Of a stretch of 64,000 nt of DNA, positions 46,741 to 61,700 are shown piece after piece. Made by a program: the position numbers and the translations under genes. The notes under the pieces were generated by a model that saw only the letters and a program-made list of their open reading frames with translations, did not search any database and was not told the DNA's origin. How positions within the stretch are numbered: position 1 is the first letter of the stretch; each line of letters starts with the position of its first letter. Source of the stretch: Ficedula albicollis. Lineage: Eukaryota; Chordata; Aves; Passeriformes; Muscicapidae. The stretch covers positions 9,248,286 through 9,312,285 of the forward strand of contig NC_021683.1 of the NCBI RefSeq assembly GCF_000247815.1, read 5' to 3'.

Positions 46741-49700
46741 TCACTCTCGGCTCAGGGTGCACCAGGCAGCTGCAGGGGAGCATCACTGGAGGTCACACCT
46801 GCCCAGCCCCACGTCACCCTCACCCCCAGCCCAGCTGCCCTTCACACCGTGCCACCTTGCTCTCCAACAACTGGAGAGGTGCTGGCTGCCCAGGGGTCCC
46901 TGTCCCCCACCCTCTGGGGTGCCTGTCCTCCTACCTGGCACGGCCACGCTGGAGATGGCCTCAGGCTGGCTGAGCGTGTCCACCTTGACGTGCTGGAAGC
47001 CCTTGCAGGTGGCACTCTGCAGGTGCCTGTGCCGGGGTGGGAGAGAGTGGGTGACACCCAGCCCCCCCAAAAACACCATCCCAGGCCCCCACTGCACCAC
47101 CACGGGCTCTGGCAGGGCTGGGTGCCCGCAATCCTGCTCACTTCCCCTGAGCAGAGCACCCCGCCTTGGTTCAGGTCACTGACCCCTCCCATCACCACAT
47201 CCAAAGGCACTCCCGGGTGGGAGGTGTAGGGAGACCCACCCCGACCCACCTGTCCTGTTTACAGGGACACAGACAGCTCCCCAGGCCTGCTATCAGACAG
47301 GGGACAGAGCTGGGGGTTCAGCTGCTCTAACAACCCTCCACACCCAAGCGTCCCAAAATGGGTTTTTTGATCCCCTTCCCTACCTCTTCCAGTCCTCCTC
47401 ACTCTCCCAGAACTCGTAGATGATGAAGGTGACCCCATCAGGCAGCTTCACTGCAGTGACGCTGGCAGGAACAGGGAGAGAGGGTGAGCCCCAACTCACG
47501 TTGGGCACGCCTCTCCCTCTGCAGCCACAGGTGTGCTCTAGGGCGGGCTACCGAGGGGGAACCCAGCCCCACCATCCCAGGTAGGGGAACCCTTCCCCCA
47601 TCCCAGCGCTCCCCAGCCCATGCAAAAGCAGTGTTGATGTCTGAGCTTGACTACATCCCAAGTCCTGGCTGGTTTGCCTCAGTCCTTCACTTAGCCCTCA
47701 CTCCAGCCCCGCCAAGCCCCCCACCTCCCCAGCCCCCTGGCATGCAGCTGCTGCTGGTACCCACTGGAAGCAGTCCCGCTCCCCGGCCACGCTCTTCAGG
47801 TACTGCTTCAGGGAGCTGCAGAACTCGCCCAGGTGCTTGTGTGACACTGTCATCTCGTTCCTCACCAGGAGCAGGTACTGCCGGGCCCCAAGCACAGCGT
47901 GTGAGAGCCACAGAAGCACAGTGGCCCCCGGGTGTGGCTCTGTGCAGGGCCCCCAGCCCCCAGGGGTGGTGGGGCACACTCACCGTGCACGCTGTGCTCT
48001 CGCTGTCCGACAGCCGCTGGTGCAGGTCAAACCACAGCGTCTGGCAAAAGGGGAATTAGCAGCACAGGGGGTGCTGGACTGGCTGACGCTGCCTGTCCCT
48101 CTCTGCTTGGTGGGTTTCTGTCCCCAGCATTTGCAATGACTGTGCCCCCTTCTCTAAAGGGAATGGGCTCCAAGAGCTGCTTGCACCTCCACCCGGGACC
48201 CTCTGCAAAAGTTCCCTGTGCTCCCATTGCAGCCAACATCCCCAACACCATTCCCTCATCCCTCCCCCAAAACAGGGGCAATGTCCCTGAATTGTCCCTG
48301 GGACGGCAGGACAGCCCCACGCAGGGAAATGCTGGCTCTTACCTTGTCCTCCAGCTTGCCAATCAGCTTGGCCAGCCTGTTGATCTGCCCCTCCAGCCCC
48401 TCTGCCTTGGCGTCAGGGGAACCTGTGCAGAGCCAGGAGGCAGTGATGGAGTGAGGGACACCTGCAGGCACCTCCTGAGAGCCCTGTGCTGCTGCTGGGA
48501 CTTGAGTGCTCCAAGGCACCCCGGGCAGCCAGCACTTACCAGTCTGGAAGCTCTTTCCTTGCTCCCTGGGGACCATCCAGGCAGTGGGAGGGTAGCTGGG
48601 CACGGGGTTGTCATACCAGGTGTCACTCAGGCCGTGACCATCCTTGCTGGGGTAGTGCCTGCAACCAGAGAGCACACAGGGTGTCAGGACAGCAGAGCAC
48701 AGAGTGGCACGAGCCAGCCCTGGGGAGCCAGCACTGGAACATCCTTTCTGGCAGCTCTGCTGATGATGCCAGGCCCCTTGGAGAGCAACAGTGCCCACAC
48801 TGTGCCCAGGCAGGGCAGGCTTCCTTCCTGCACCATCCTTTGGCATCAGTGTGGAGAGCGGGTTAGAAACAGAGGAATGTCAGTGGGCTGCTCTCAGCAG
48901 CCATCACTTTTCTTTCCTGCTTATGGAACAGCAAAGCCCTCCCAGCAGCTTCAGGGACTTTTTCTGTCCTAGACAGACACCTGTAATGTGGGGCATTCAG
49001 GCCCCTGAAGCTGCCCCTGCCTGAATGGCTGCCCTTGAGCAGAGGCTGTGTGTCCCACTAACTGCAGCTGCAGTTCTCCTGGAGAATGGAAACACAACCA
49101 CTGTAGCATTTCCTCCACCCTGCTGTCTTTCTCTAGGTCTACAAAACCCATTTGGCCTGGAGGTTGCTCAAAGATCCAAAAAACTGTCCTGAAACACTTC
49201 CACATATGGAGCATTCCTAATCACCCTCCAGCATCAGATCCTTGGTGGTCCTCCCAGGACCTCATTTATTTGTGAGCCAGAGGGAATGCTAAGATCTGCT
49301 ATCCTCACAAGGGCTTGCAGCTGCCATCCATGTGTGGGAGACGGGAATGGGTTTGGGGAAGAATGACCCTCTCCTTTGTCCTCCACCCACAGGAAGCCTG
49401 CACCACAGAGGGAGAGGCTGAGCAGCCCAAAGGATTTCCAGTGTTTCCTTCCAGCAAGAGCAGCTCTGTGCCAGCTGTTGACAGAGATGCCTGGGAGCCC
49501 TGGCTCCTCTTGGCATCTTTTGTTAGTCAAGCAGCTCCCAGCTGGAGACAACATGCTGAGTGCCCCAGAGCCAGTGGGCATCACCCCTGCCAGCCTCTCC
49601 CTGCCCTCCCGCCCCTCTCCTGGCACCTGGCTCCTCCAAAGCACAATTGCTGGGTTCTCTTTCCCCAGCTACCCCGAAAGTCAGCCACTGTGGGCTCCAC

Positions 49701-52700
49701 CACACACACAGGAACACAATGTGCAGATCTGGCCCCAAAGAACATCTGAAGATAAGGAAGCAGGAACAACAATAAAGGTTGAGGAGCATCCCTTTGCTAC
49801 AGGCTGTGCAATTATACCACTGCTGGTCCTGGACAATCCCCTGTCAATAGACAGGAAATTAGGCAAAAGCAGAGAAAGATTTATTTTAATCACAATTTAA
49901 TGAGGTGTCTCCATCTTGGACCTCTGCCTTTGCACTTTGTTCTACAGCCCTTTATTTTTGTGCTTTTTAGGCCACCTCTTAGTCTTCATGAGGATGCAGG
50001 AGATAATTTTTTTGTGGGATTTATTTTTCCTTTTAGTTATTACCTTCATAAGAAAACAACTACAATACTCCCCATTATGATCTGGGCCCACACATCAGCA
50101 AATAAAAGCCAGAAAAGTCTTTCATGGGCTCTAATTGCTCTGCCTGATGTTGGGTTTGTTTCTTCTTCATTGTTTTGCAGGGGCTCCTCCTTCTTTTTGT
50201 ACAAGGTTTGCCACAAAACAAAGAGAAGAAAGAGATGTGAGATGATGAAACCCACAGCATTCTTGCTAGAAAAGCTGGTGGGATGGTGGCAGAGCTGCCC
50301 AGGTCTCACTGTGCTGAGTCTGTGTGGACACTGCTGAATAATTGTGGAAAAATCCAACTCGGATTTTCCCCAGGCTGTTGGCTTTCTCAGCTCCAGCTCA
50401 GATCTTTCCCAGGCTGGGGAGTTCTCTCAGAGACAAACAAGAGAAGGGAGAATGAATAACACAGATTAAACACCTGGTGTTGACCACAGAGTTGTGTGAG
50501 TGTCTCGTGATATTTTGCAGAAAGCATGTTTTCAAAAAGGTGTTGCCTTCTTGGACCAATGAACCTTTTCTACTTTGTTTTGCACGATCTATCTTATATA
50601 AATGCGATGGCTTTTCAATAAATGGCTTCTTCTCGCTGCTTTGAAGAAGTTGTGTGTGTGTTGCTGCATTGTTCACCCTTCCTAATCACACAGCCACAAG
50701 CCTGTCTTAGGAGGGAGCTGGGATTTTCACTCTCCAGGTGCCCCTCTGCCCACCCATGGCTTGGGGAAGCCAAAACATCTCCGTGCAAGTGTCCTGAGGA
50801 GGAGAGGCAGGAGGCAGGAGAAGGGCTCCTTCCGTGCGTGCCTGACAAACAGACAGGTTTCCATGGCAGCTTGTCCTGTTTCCAGCTGGTGACACTGGCA
50901 CCGAGGGGGCTGTGCTGAGCTTTCACCTCTGCTGCTGGGAACTCCTTGTAGCTCAGCCCTGACAGCACCCGGGAAATCCCGAAAGGGTCTCCTCTGTATT
51001 GCCCAGGCTCGGTGGCAGGTGCTGGGCTGCTGGGATGGGGACAGCCCCTCTCGAGACCAGGGGACAGCATTGCCTGTCCTCAGGCAAGTGTCCCCAGCGC
51101 ACAAGCAGCCTTTTCCTGGGGATGGTCATGCTCACTGTTCACTCTGGCAGGAGAGGCAGCATCCCAGGCACGGGAAAATGTCCCTGTGGGCTGTCCCCAG
51201 CTCAGCTCAGGCACAGCCGCCCCTCTGCAGGCGCCTGTGTTTTGCCCTGGGTGGGTTTGGCCAGAGAGGCAGCTCGGTGCCAAGGGGCTGCCCCTGGTTT
51301 GCATCCCCACACACCGCTCCTGTTAAGGGGGACCCGGGGACTGCAGGAGAAAAGCCCCCAGAGTTCAGGAAGGGAGGCAAGGAGAAAGGCAGCCACTCTC
51401 CCAGCTCCCTTTTGCTCCTGCTGCGTTTCCCCCACCCCACAAAATCCCCCTCCTGCTCCTGCTCCCCGTCCCCGCTCCCGCAGAGAGGCGCAGGAGCGCT
51501 GCGCACCTGGCGGGGTTGGTCTGCTCGTCGATGGCATCCACAGCGCTCTCCACCGAGCTCAGCAGCGACTGCGTCTGGTTCGCCGTCTCCTTCAGCAGGA
51601 AGCGGGTCACGAACTGGTCCACGTTGCTGCCGCTCTCGTACACCTGCAGGGCACACGGTGAGCGCGGTGAGTGCCGGGCAGTGTCCCCGTGCCCCTCGGG
51701 GTCCCCGTACACCTCGGGGTCCCTGTGCATCTCAGGGGTCCCCGTACATCTCAGGGGTCCCCGTACATCTCGGGGTCCCCGTACATCTCAGGGTCCCCGT
51801 GCATCTCAGGGGTCCCCGTACATCTCAGGGTCCCTGTGCATCTCAGGGTCCCCGTATGTAGCAGATGCTACTCCCCCCAAACCAGGCCCCTGGCATCTTA
51901 TCTCTTAAGGAGATAACTCGAATTCCCCACTGCATGCATCATTTCCAGGAATCGAGACTGTTTTTCTTGGCTGTTAAACTAGGATAGTAATTGGTTCATT
52001 TTCTCACCTAGGATTTTAAGGTAATTGGTTCGTTTGTAATGTATAAGCTTTTATTGGTTAGATTTTGAATCCCCCCAAAACCTATATAAGAACTTTGTAC
52101 CCCTTTGTGTTCGGATTTCTGTGGCCAGTCTCCCTTCAGATAATAAATGCATCTGGAATGACTGGAACAGGAGTCTCAAGTCTTTCCTCCGCTAGCGTGT
52201 AACTGAGGTCTGCCACGGGCGTTCCTGCACCTATCGAAGCTCCTGCAGCAGGTCCCCGGGGTGGAAAAGAAATCCCCCCGGGAGACACCCGTACATCTCA
52301 GGGTCCCCGTACACCTCGGGGTCCCCGTACACCTCGGGATCCCTGTACATCTCAGGGTCCCGTGCAGTGCAGTGCCTGCCCAGCATCCCACTCACGGGCT
52401 GTGCTGCTGTAGAGGCAGGTGTGACACACACACAAGGCACACTACATTTCGGAAGGCCAATACCTGTTTATCACAACAACCAGCTGTCTTTTATACACTT
52501 TACACAGTTTACACTCACAATTACTCAACCTATTGATCATTGGTGGAAAGTTCTCCACCCCTATTCTTCCCAGGACCTTTCTAAATGCACTTTCCACAGC
52601 TGTGGGGTATTTTTCCTAGTTATCTTCTTTTTCTCCTTCTTCACTTCTTAGTCTCCATGCCAACATCCTTGGTCAGAGAATACTCCTCAAAACAAACCTC

Positions 52701-55700
52701 ATTTATTAACCCTCTCAAACCCACAGATCAGTTGTGGGTCCTACTATAAAGCTGCTCCCCTCCAGTCCCTGCAATGCAGAGGTGTTACCCAAAGCCTGTA
52801 GCTGCTCTCTTCAGCATGATCTTAAATTGTCTTGCAGGCAATGAAAGTGCTATTGCCTTGAAGAAAATAAAAGTGCATCCTGTGCTTTGGAGATCCCCGC
52901 CTGGAGAGCTCAGCACGTTATACAGTGCCCTAGTCCACAACAGTATGGCCAACCCAGCACTAAAGTTAAAGGGGTTTGGGATGATTTACAGGGCTCAGTG
53001 TGCTGTTTGACTGACAGAGGCTCTCAGGGTAATACAAACTTTTTCAAGAGAAAGAACACCTAAAATGTTTTACTAGAACAACTGATCTGCATGAAACACC
53101 CAGGGCCCCTTTCCCAGCACAGCCTTGCTGAGCCCTGCCCTTGGCACAGTCCTGCTCCTACCCCTCCTGGCAGTCACCAGCAGAGGTGGGACACAACCAG
53201 ATGGACACTGGCAGCGACTGTCCAACGCTGACCCAACCAATCCAGCATTGGCTCAGCACCACTCCAACCAGTCCAACACCAGCCCAAGGCCAGCCCAGAC
53301 CTCACCAGCTCTGGCTGAAGCCAACCACTCAGCATCAGAGCTGAAAATATTTGCAGGGGAGAAAAAGGCTCCCCTAAACCCAAGCTCATCAGTGCCACCT
53401 TTTCACAGACTCTTTCCCACCCATCAGCTCCTGCTGGGACAGCACATTGCCCAGGCAAAACCCTGCTGGGCAATCCCTGTGTGCTCACACCTCCTGGCAT
53501 GGGATTCCTCTGGGAGGAATTGATAAATTTTTGGAGCCATGAGACAGGGATGGGTGCTCCTGGCTCCCTTCATTCCATCAGCAATGACCACACTCAGAGG
53601 ACTGGGATGGTCCCAGCACCGCTGGTTGTCTGATCATGCAGCAGCACAACATGAGCACCCCAAGCTCCCCAAAGCAAATTATTCCTGTTTATGGTGAAGC
53701 TATTAACAAGGGTTATTTCCATGGCAACTGGAGCAGCTCTGCAAGAACCCAGAGGGCCTTTATCTCAGCCTTTATCTCCCATATTAAATCATAAAAGAAG
53801 AATGAGCTGATAGAAAAAACCCTTTGGGAAAACTGATCACAGAACTGATTTCTCACCCCTGGTTTGGTAAGGCAGCACTATTTTCTTGACACATTCTTGA
53901 GCATCCAATTAGCAGCAGTTAATGACTTCTATCTAACACAAGAAAACTTGCTCCTCTCCCTATTGCAGCCACAGTGTTTCTGGGGGACAGGCACCACACG
54001 GGGATCCTTGCAGATGGTGGTGCACAACGAGGGGATGGTGATGCTGAAGCTGTAAGAGCATGTGTAGTTAAATGCTGGATTTTTTATTACCTATCCACAG
54101 CCTTTAATCTCGGTTCAGCTTTAGGAAAAATCAAACAGGTGATTCCCACATTCATTTAAATCAGTTTAACTTCCTACGTACAGATTCAATGGATGGATGG
54201 ATGATGTCAGGTACAAAGCTATTCCAGCCAGTGCAGAGAAAACTGGGGTGTTTGTGAAGACCTGATGCTTTTTGACAGGCCAGTAGGTCAAATAGATTTG
54301 AAATCAAAACAACAGTGATTTTTTTTCTCCACTTAACTAAGAGGCCATTTGCCAGCCCAGTTGTGACATTTGCCCTCAGGAGCAGAATCAGAAATGCATG
54401 TGCTTAGAGGTTTTTCCAGCAACTCCTCATGCTCTCCTCTACCTCTCTCCTCTCCTCGTGTCTTCCTCAGGATTGCAAAAACAAAGCATTAAAAAGACCA
54501 GCTATAAAGGGATCCTTCCCATTGTCTTATTAAAACATTTGTCAGACTATCCTAGTGAGATTTAATGAGGTTTGCTCTTATTAATTCCACCCTGAAGAGT
54601 TATTTCCTCCTTGCTTAGCTTGAGAAGTTAAAATATTTATGGTGATCATATAATAATTGCTGCTCAATGAAGCTGCTTTGTGCCAGAAACTCTTGCACAT
54701 CTCCAAGCCTGCTCTTCTCCATCCATCATTTCCAGACCAGCTCTTTGCTGAACTGCCTGGCCTTGACCTCTGCTGCTGCAAGCAGGTGGCTGTGAGTGTT
54801 TGCAAAGTGCAGCAAGTGTAAAAACATCATTGAAAAGATGGCCTTGATATTTCTGTGTTGATGGCTCTCAGGAGAGCCTCAGAAAGCATCATGATTTGAT
54901 AAAGCAGGAAATGAAACAGAGACATTCAGAAATGAGAGAAGAGTGGGAAAATGACAGCTTGCATTATTGGGGAAGTATCACCCAGGGCTGGGTCTGTGGT
55001 CAGCTGGATGAGGTCCAAACCCCAAATCCACCCTGCTCCTTCACATCCCAGGATTTTCGCGTGTCTGTAAGGCACCTTCCCACACACAGAGGCAGCCAAC
55101 ATATGGACACAGTCTGCTCCAAGCCCCACCACAGCTCTCCCAGCTTTTCATTTCCACATGCACCTACCCAAAATTGCCCAAATTATGACACAGATTAATG
55201 AAAACAGCCCTGGGATGTGTTATTTGTGCAAAGCACAACTGGGATTTCGATGCTGTCGAGTGCTTGGATTTGCAAAGCAGTGCCAAGTTTTCCTCACCAC
55301 ACACTGCAAATGGATGCCTAAAAATGGGCACTCATGGCCATGTCCTTGTGGGTATCAGATACTGGGGAATGAGTTTTAACACTGTTGAACATCTCAAAGC
55401 TTCTTTGCTGGCATTTTCAAAGGTCACTATTCAGCTCATTAAGATTACAAGATGGAAAGTATAGAATGTTTTGCACCACCCACGATCTTGGAGACCCACT
55501 GTGACCTCTCCACATCTTCCCTTTGCCTCCCAGGGTTACAACCTGACCAAGGAGGCTTCCCAGCGCTGCCTTTCAGCAGGACTGCCCAAATTGGCTGACA
55601 ATTACCACGCCTGGGGACACTGGTGACATCTCCAACTGCTAATAACCACAGTCCAAGCACACCCACGGAGTGATGCTGCCTAAGAGAAGGCTTTTCAGTT

Positions 55701-58700
55701 GGAAACCAAAGGCATCTCTGTTTCACCTACACTTTTCCTCCAGTTAGAAAAACAAAACCCGACAAAAAACCTATTGCCATTCCATGAAACACCCATCAAG
55801 CCTCATCCCAGGATGATGGAGAGGTTATCTTCCACCCACCCAGCCCTTTAAAAACCAGGCATGTGTTGCACTGTAATCTCTGAGTGGCTGATTTAAATTC
55901 GTTGCTCATAATTGCCTGTTTGCTTCCAAGAGATATTTTCTTATAATTAAAATAACACTCAGACCTGCCTCTTTCTCCTTTCCCTCCCCCCGACTTTTAA
56001 ATCCCTTCCAAAGCAGAGACCCAAAACTGATTGCCTGGCACATAATCAGTAGGAGAAACCTGAAGAGAACAGGCATTTAAATAGTTGATAAATGAAAGCA
56101 TTACCATATGAAAGACCGTCAGCCTTCCTGAAACAGCTCTAAAAACTGAAATGAGACACCTGTTCAGATTAAAAAAATGACAACAGTATCATAGGGATTC
56201 GAAAAGTTTTTTGCTATAAAATCCCCCTTTTGCAAATCTCAGTGTTGGACTCTTCTCATCTCATGCTTACCTTGCCTGGTCCTGAAGGTCTCCTGCCAGA
56301 GACCCTTCCCAGGCAATTTATCCCAGGGCTGCTCCATTCTCACTGTCAGAGAACCTCCCTGCTGAATGCAATCCCATCATTTCTCATGCAGCCACAGGGA
56401 TGTGAAGGGCTGTGATCTGCTGTGCTGCACATCCCCAGGGTCACTGTGGATCCAGAGGTTCTGACCCCTTTGCACCCTGTCCACTCACCCAGAGGCAAAG
56501 AACAGGCGTGGCAGTGTTGCCTCCTACTCCTCCACACCCTGGCTATAATCAGCCTTTTGCTCCACTCATGTTCCTAATTAGCTGTGTTTGGTTCCCACAA
56601 GGCAGCAATTTGATACGTATTTTATTTCAGCTTTCCGAGGAAAGTGCAGATTTTGTTTTCCAAACAGGACCTACTCAAATGACCCTGCAGATGCAGCAGT
56701 GTGGGAGGGTCAAGCTGCTGAAGGCTCAGCCTGGCTGTGCCTTTCCTTTGGGTGGCTCCTTCAAAGCTGCTCTCCCATTATTTGGCAAGACAACAGCACT
56801 GACACCTTCACCATAAAATTCACCTAAATTCCAGGAGCAATAGAGCTAAAATGGGAGAGAAGAGGAGGAAAATCATGTCCTACAGGAGGTCCATGAGAGC
56901 TGGAGCCAGGACAGCCAAGACCTCCAGAGAAGAGGCTCTGCCTTTTCAGAGAGAATGAGGGGACATGAACTTTGTAAAAACAGACAAACAGAAGAGCAAT
57001 GAAGGAGGATCTCAGTCTAAAAATAAGTTCCAAGAGAGACCTTAGGACTCATCTGGCTGGCAGCCCCATTCCCACAGTCTGGCAGCCCAGCTGGGTCTCA
57101 TGCTCAGCCCTGCAGAGCTGGCAGCCGGGGCACCGCACCGAGAAGCTCTCTGCTCTGAGTCTGAACAGAAAACCTGGGAAATCCAGTTCTCGCACAACTG
57201 AAGCAGCACATTTTGTTTTAATTTGTGGCGCAATATTTTCTTAAATTAGTTTCAGAGAAGAGTTGCAGAAATACTTTCTGAGAAGCTAAACAAGAGCACT
57301 CCTTTCCTTTCAGATTGTTCTTCAACTATGAAGTTCCACAACTTTCCTGGAGATCAGCATCTGTTATCTGCTACAGAAATTGATACAGAAATTGATACAG
57401 AAATTGTTCAGAAATGTGTCATTTAAAACACATGGAGAGTTGAGTCATCCTTTACCAATTCACTGACCCATCACCACGCTTTTCTTTTTTCTGCCACAGC
57501 CACTCACCATGATTATTTCTTTAACTGCATCACAGGAGAGTTTCAGACCTGGCTGTGCTGCACTGCAGTTACACCACACAGGCTTCAAACCCAGACCAGA
57601 AGTTTTCAGCTGTTTTTCATTTAACCACCATGAGGCAAGGCCAGAACACGAGCAACTCACTGCTTTGGGCTGGGCACAACCCAGAAGTGCCACCACAATG
57701 CTGCTGTTGCATCCTACCATGGCCCCATCACTTGACATGGCACAGCCTTGCCCCAGCATCCTGACACCCTCAGTGTGAGCCCCAAGTCCATTCAGCAGAG
57801 CAGGAGAAAACCTGCTGAAGTTAAATGAAAGGCTGAGATAAAGGATTAGCTGGAGGATGGGAGGAAAGGGCTCTTTTTGAGGATTATTTTATCTTGAGGT
57901 GTCATCATTCAAAAAAGAGCAATATCACTTTTGGTAAGCTTAAGTTTGGCAGATAAGAATGCAAATACGAGCACTCTATATTGCTGATCTGGGCTGTGCT
58001 GTAAAACAAAAAATACCATCCACCATTTTTAGCATCCAAAGCTGCTGGCAGATGGTTCTTGTTCTGGGGCTGTCACTGAGCTGCTCAAACAAGCAGGGTT
58101 TGCTGCTGGGGGCTGAAAACTGGGGGAGACCCATGGTCAGCCTGGCACCTGCAGCAGAGAAAGGACATCTGCTGCAGAACCTCCACTGAGCCCCAGGAAC
58201 CCAGCATCTCCTGTTCACTGCAATTACACCTCATAAGACAGAGACAAGAAGGACGGATTGCTGCAGGAACAATTTAACTCAAAAATAACATGAAAACCTA
58301 TTCAACTGTATGTAGATACCTCTGGGATCCCTACTGCTGCTGCAGCAGCTGCAGCTGGTATTGAAGGTCAGTGCACTCAGTTTTCCCTTTATGATTTGCA
58401 TATTCTCACATCTAAGTAATGAACTTCAAGGGGGAAATGAATTTGCAGCTGCTTTGGGTACACTGCCAGTCCATAAGACATATGTGGTGTTTGGCACTCT
58501 GACAGAGAAGGCTCTCAGGGAGTGTGAGCTGTGTCACCACTTGGTCGTATTTCCTCTCCAGGTCCATAAATGAGATAACTGAGAGACTGCCAGCAGAGCA
58601 GCTAGTGAGCAGGCAAGGAGTAAAACACTGTCTTTCACATCTCTGCTTTCTCTCCAGGACCAAAGGTGATGCTGAACACCAAGCAGCAGCTGGTCCAGGC

Positions 58701-61700
58701 CCACCCTCAGATCCTCAGAGCTGCTCCATAAATCCCTCCTGCTGTACCCTACTCTTCCCTGGAGCCAGTCTCATTCTGGCATGTGTGTGGGAAGTTGCAA
58801 TTTCAGCTCCAGTTTTGGGTAATTTTGTTTTACAGGCCCTCTCCTTCCATCTGGGACAGGCCATGCACCAAGGTCAGTCACCAGTGCTTCTTGGACCCAT
58901 CTGCTGCTAACAGGAGCATCCCCAGGAAGGGATGGTTTGACTTTAAATCTGAGCTGCTTCATCCTTCAAAATGTTCATCACTCAGCTTTTTTTTGACTTC
59001 TTTGCAGTTTGCTTTTAAAGTTTCCCTCACCACTTAAGGTCACTTTGCTGATGCTTCCACGGTCAGTCCTGCAAAATGCTTAATTGGCAGAAGCTGAAAG
59101 GAGGAGCAGCCCCAGTGCAGCTGGCAGTGGTAACTGTCAGGAACAAGGCTAATTGAGCCCCTCAGGCTCAACAGCCACACTGTTCTTTACCAAGCTAAGT
59201 GACATTTCCCAGGCTGTCTGGGTGAGGGTGTGCAGTGGTAACCACGACCTCTGCCACCCCCAGGCACTTCTCCTGCCACCCCAGGGCTGGCAGGGATGGT
59301 GGAAGCATTGGGTGGGCATTGTCCCCTGGGGCAGGGCACTCAGTGACCAAGGGGGGGACAGCACCAGGCTGGCTCTGCTTCCCACTCCCCCCACACCCGC
59401 ACACCTCTGACACCAGACACAAACCACGTCCTGCCCAGCCATGTTGGGTTTGGTGCTTGCTGACTGCGCTGTACAACAGTAAAAGAGAACGATACAGGAA
59501 CATCTCCTGCTGTCAGCTTTATTTAGAACCCAAAAGTTCATTTCCTTTCTTTCCAATTGCCACCAGCAGTCATTTCAATGCGGCACGGACATCACTGTAT
59601 TGGAAAATAATTACAATGACAGATTTTGTTTTGCTGTGTGAGACCTTCCACTACTGAATCTAATTACTGCTGATACTTTATGAGCTCCTCCAACATGAGA
59701 TAATTGCTGCTTTCTCTTTTTGTGAGCAAGAAATAATCAGTTGTCTTTTAAGGTGAGAAATATAAACAGCAATTAAATATCATGGTTCTCCGTGCCCTCT
59801 CGTCAGCTGGCACCTCTCAGAAAGACAGCACAGAAAAAGGTTAGGCTTCACTTATTGTTTGCCCCAAATACATTATTTGAGGAAATAGGAATGCTCATAA
59901 ATAATTGAGAGTTTTCCCCAGCATAGGAAGTGTGTATTTTATTACAAAGAACAGGAGCAGCTCACCAGCAAAGCAGTTTGCTCACAACTCACAATGCTCA
60001 GCATCATCAGCCAGCCCTTGGCAGGATCTGGCCACAAGAAAAAGTGTAGGGACAGCAATGTGCTGGAGCATCAGGGAGCACAAAACCACACTTAACTCTA
60101 CCAAAACCTGCTGCTCTGGCCACCTTTCACCTCTTCCAGTGTTCCTAAAAATATGTATTAAATGTATGAATCTTTCAAACATCCTGCCACTCCTTCAGCA
60201 GGGGACCCCTGGTTACAGCATCCCGTGGGCAGAAGATGGAGCAGAAGGAAACTCCCCATCCCTGAAAGTGCCCAGGGCCAGGCTGGATGGGGCTCTGTAT
60301 TCCACTGGTCTAGTGGAAGGTGTCCCTGCCCATGGCCAAGTGGTGGAACATGAGGAGGTTTAAAATCCTTCCAAACCAAATGTATCCTGTTTGAATACCC
60401 AAGACAGGTTTCTCTACCACCCACAACAGCTTATTTTCTGTTGGGTTTTCTTTTCTGCTGCTTCTTTACCTGAACAAAGTGCCTGCCTTTGAATAATTCA
60501 TTGATGAGGTTTGTACCACTTTGTTCACAAAATCACAGTGGGGAGCAGTGTTTTTCATTAAATACTTCTTTGCCAGCTCCTCTGTGTGATGGAGTCTTGC
60601 TCTGCTTGTTCCCTTGCCAAAAATCTGCCAGGCAGAGAAGAGCAGCACTGGGCTGGTAAAATGAGGGGATGGGAGGATGCTGGGGAACACTCCCTCACCT
60701 GCCTTGGGAAATGTCTGATTTGAGATGAAGTGTCACAGGAGGCAGGTGTCTCCAGTGCTCCAGACCTCCCTGTTTCTCTCCACAAAATCATGATGGAGGT
60801 GACCAGCTCAGGTTTAGGTAATAACCTTGACATGCTGCAATTAAGGCAGGTGAATCCTGCCACAACCTGCTGAATCAAGGAGGGAGAAAGTTGTTCTTCT
60901 AATGAGTGGGTTGGGATTATGAATAACCATCCTGCTTCTGCTGCAGATGTCTCACGCAAGGTAATACCCAAATGCTTAGATGCCTCATTTATAAGCAGGG
61001 AACAGACCATCTTCCTCTTGCAAAACATTAGTAAGAATTAGTCATATATATTCACATCACATTGGAAAAGCAGTGGTGGAAGGCATCACGAACAGCAAGC
61101 CAGGATGAATTACTAAGATCTCTATTAGCATGTTAACATTTATTTAAAATACATAGTTGGCAAACCTGATGGTCATGAAAATTGCTAATAATGTATATAA
61201 AGAGACATGAACAGACACAGAAACTTAATCATAAAAAATGAACTATTGGTGTTGTCCTGATTTTTTTAACTCTTTCATAATGTTGATAAAAAAATCCCTA
61301 ACACTTCAGACAGATCAGTGCTTGGCCAAAGACTTTTGCCTTTAATTTATTATGGCAAGACATCAGCATGTTAAATATGTGCCTTCACTTTTCGTGCTGC
61401 CTTCCTCACAGACACCAAAATGGATGGATTTTGATCAAGTAAGGAAATCAAGCTCTTTACTCAGAGGGGAGTAAGAGGGGAGAGAAATTCGCCATTTCCC
61501 ATTCTAACTCCTGAAACTGCTTATCATTGTCACTTCTTTAATGTGGAGTAATTTGAGTTTCCCTTTTAGCTTCAAAGATAGATGGAAGGGAGATTTCAAT
61601 TTGGATTGCTTGTAGGAGGGCTGCAGTTGGGTTGGGAGGTACTTACAATTGCTTGGAAAAAGCAAAACCTTCCTCCCTGGCTTGGCCCTCAGCATACTGG

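Noticed and set aside
52430..52790. A/T-rich block after the minisatellite that might be a second, reversed LTR
   Set aside because: No TG...CA ends, target duplication or ordered TATA/AATAAA could be defined.
55850..56110. A/T-rich, homeodomain-site-like stretch in the NECAB2 intron, considered as a conserved enhancer
   Set aside because: Conservation cannot be judged from one sequence; nothing specific enough to report.
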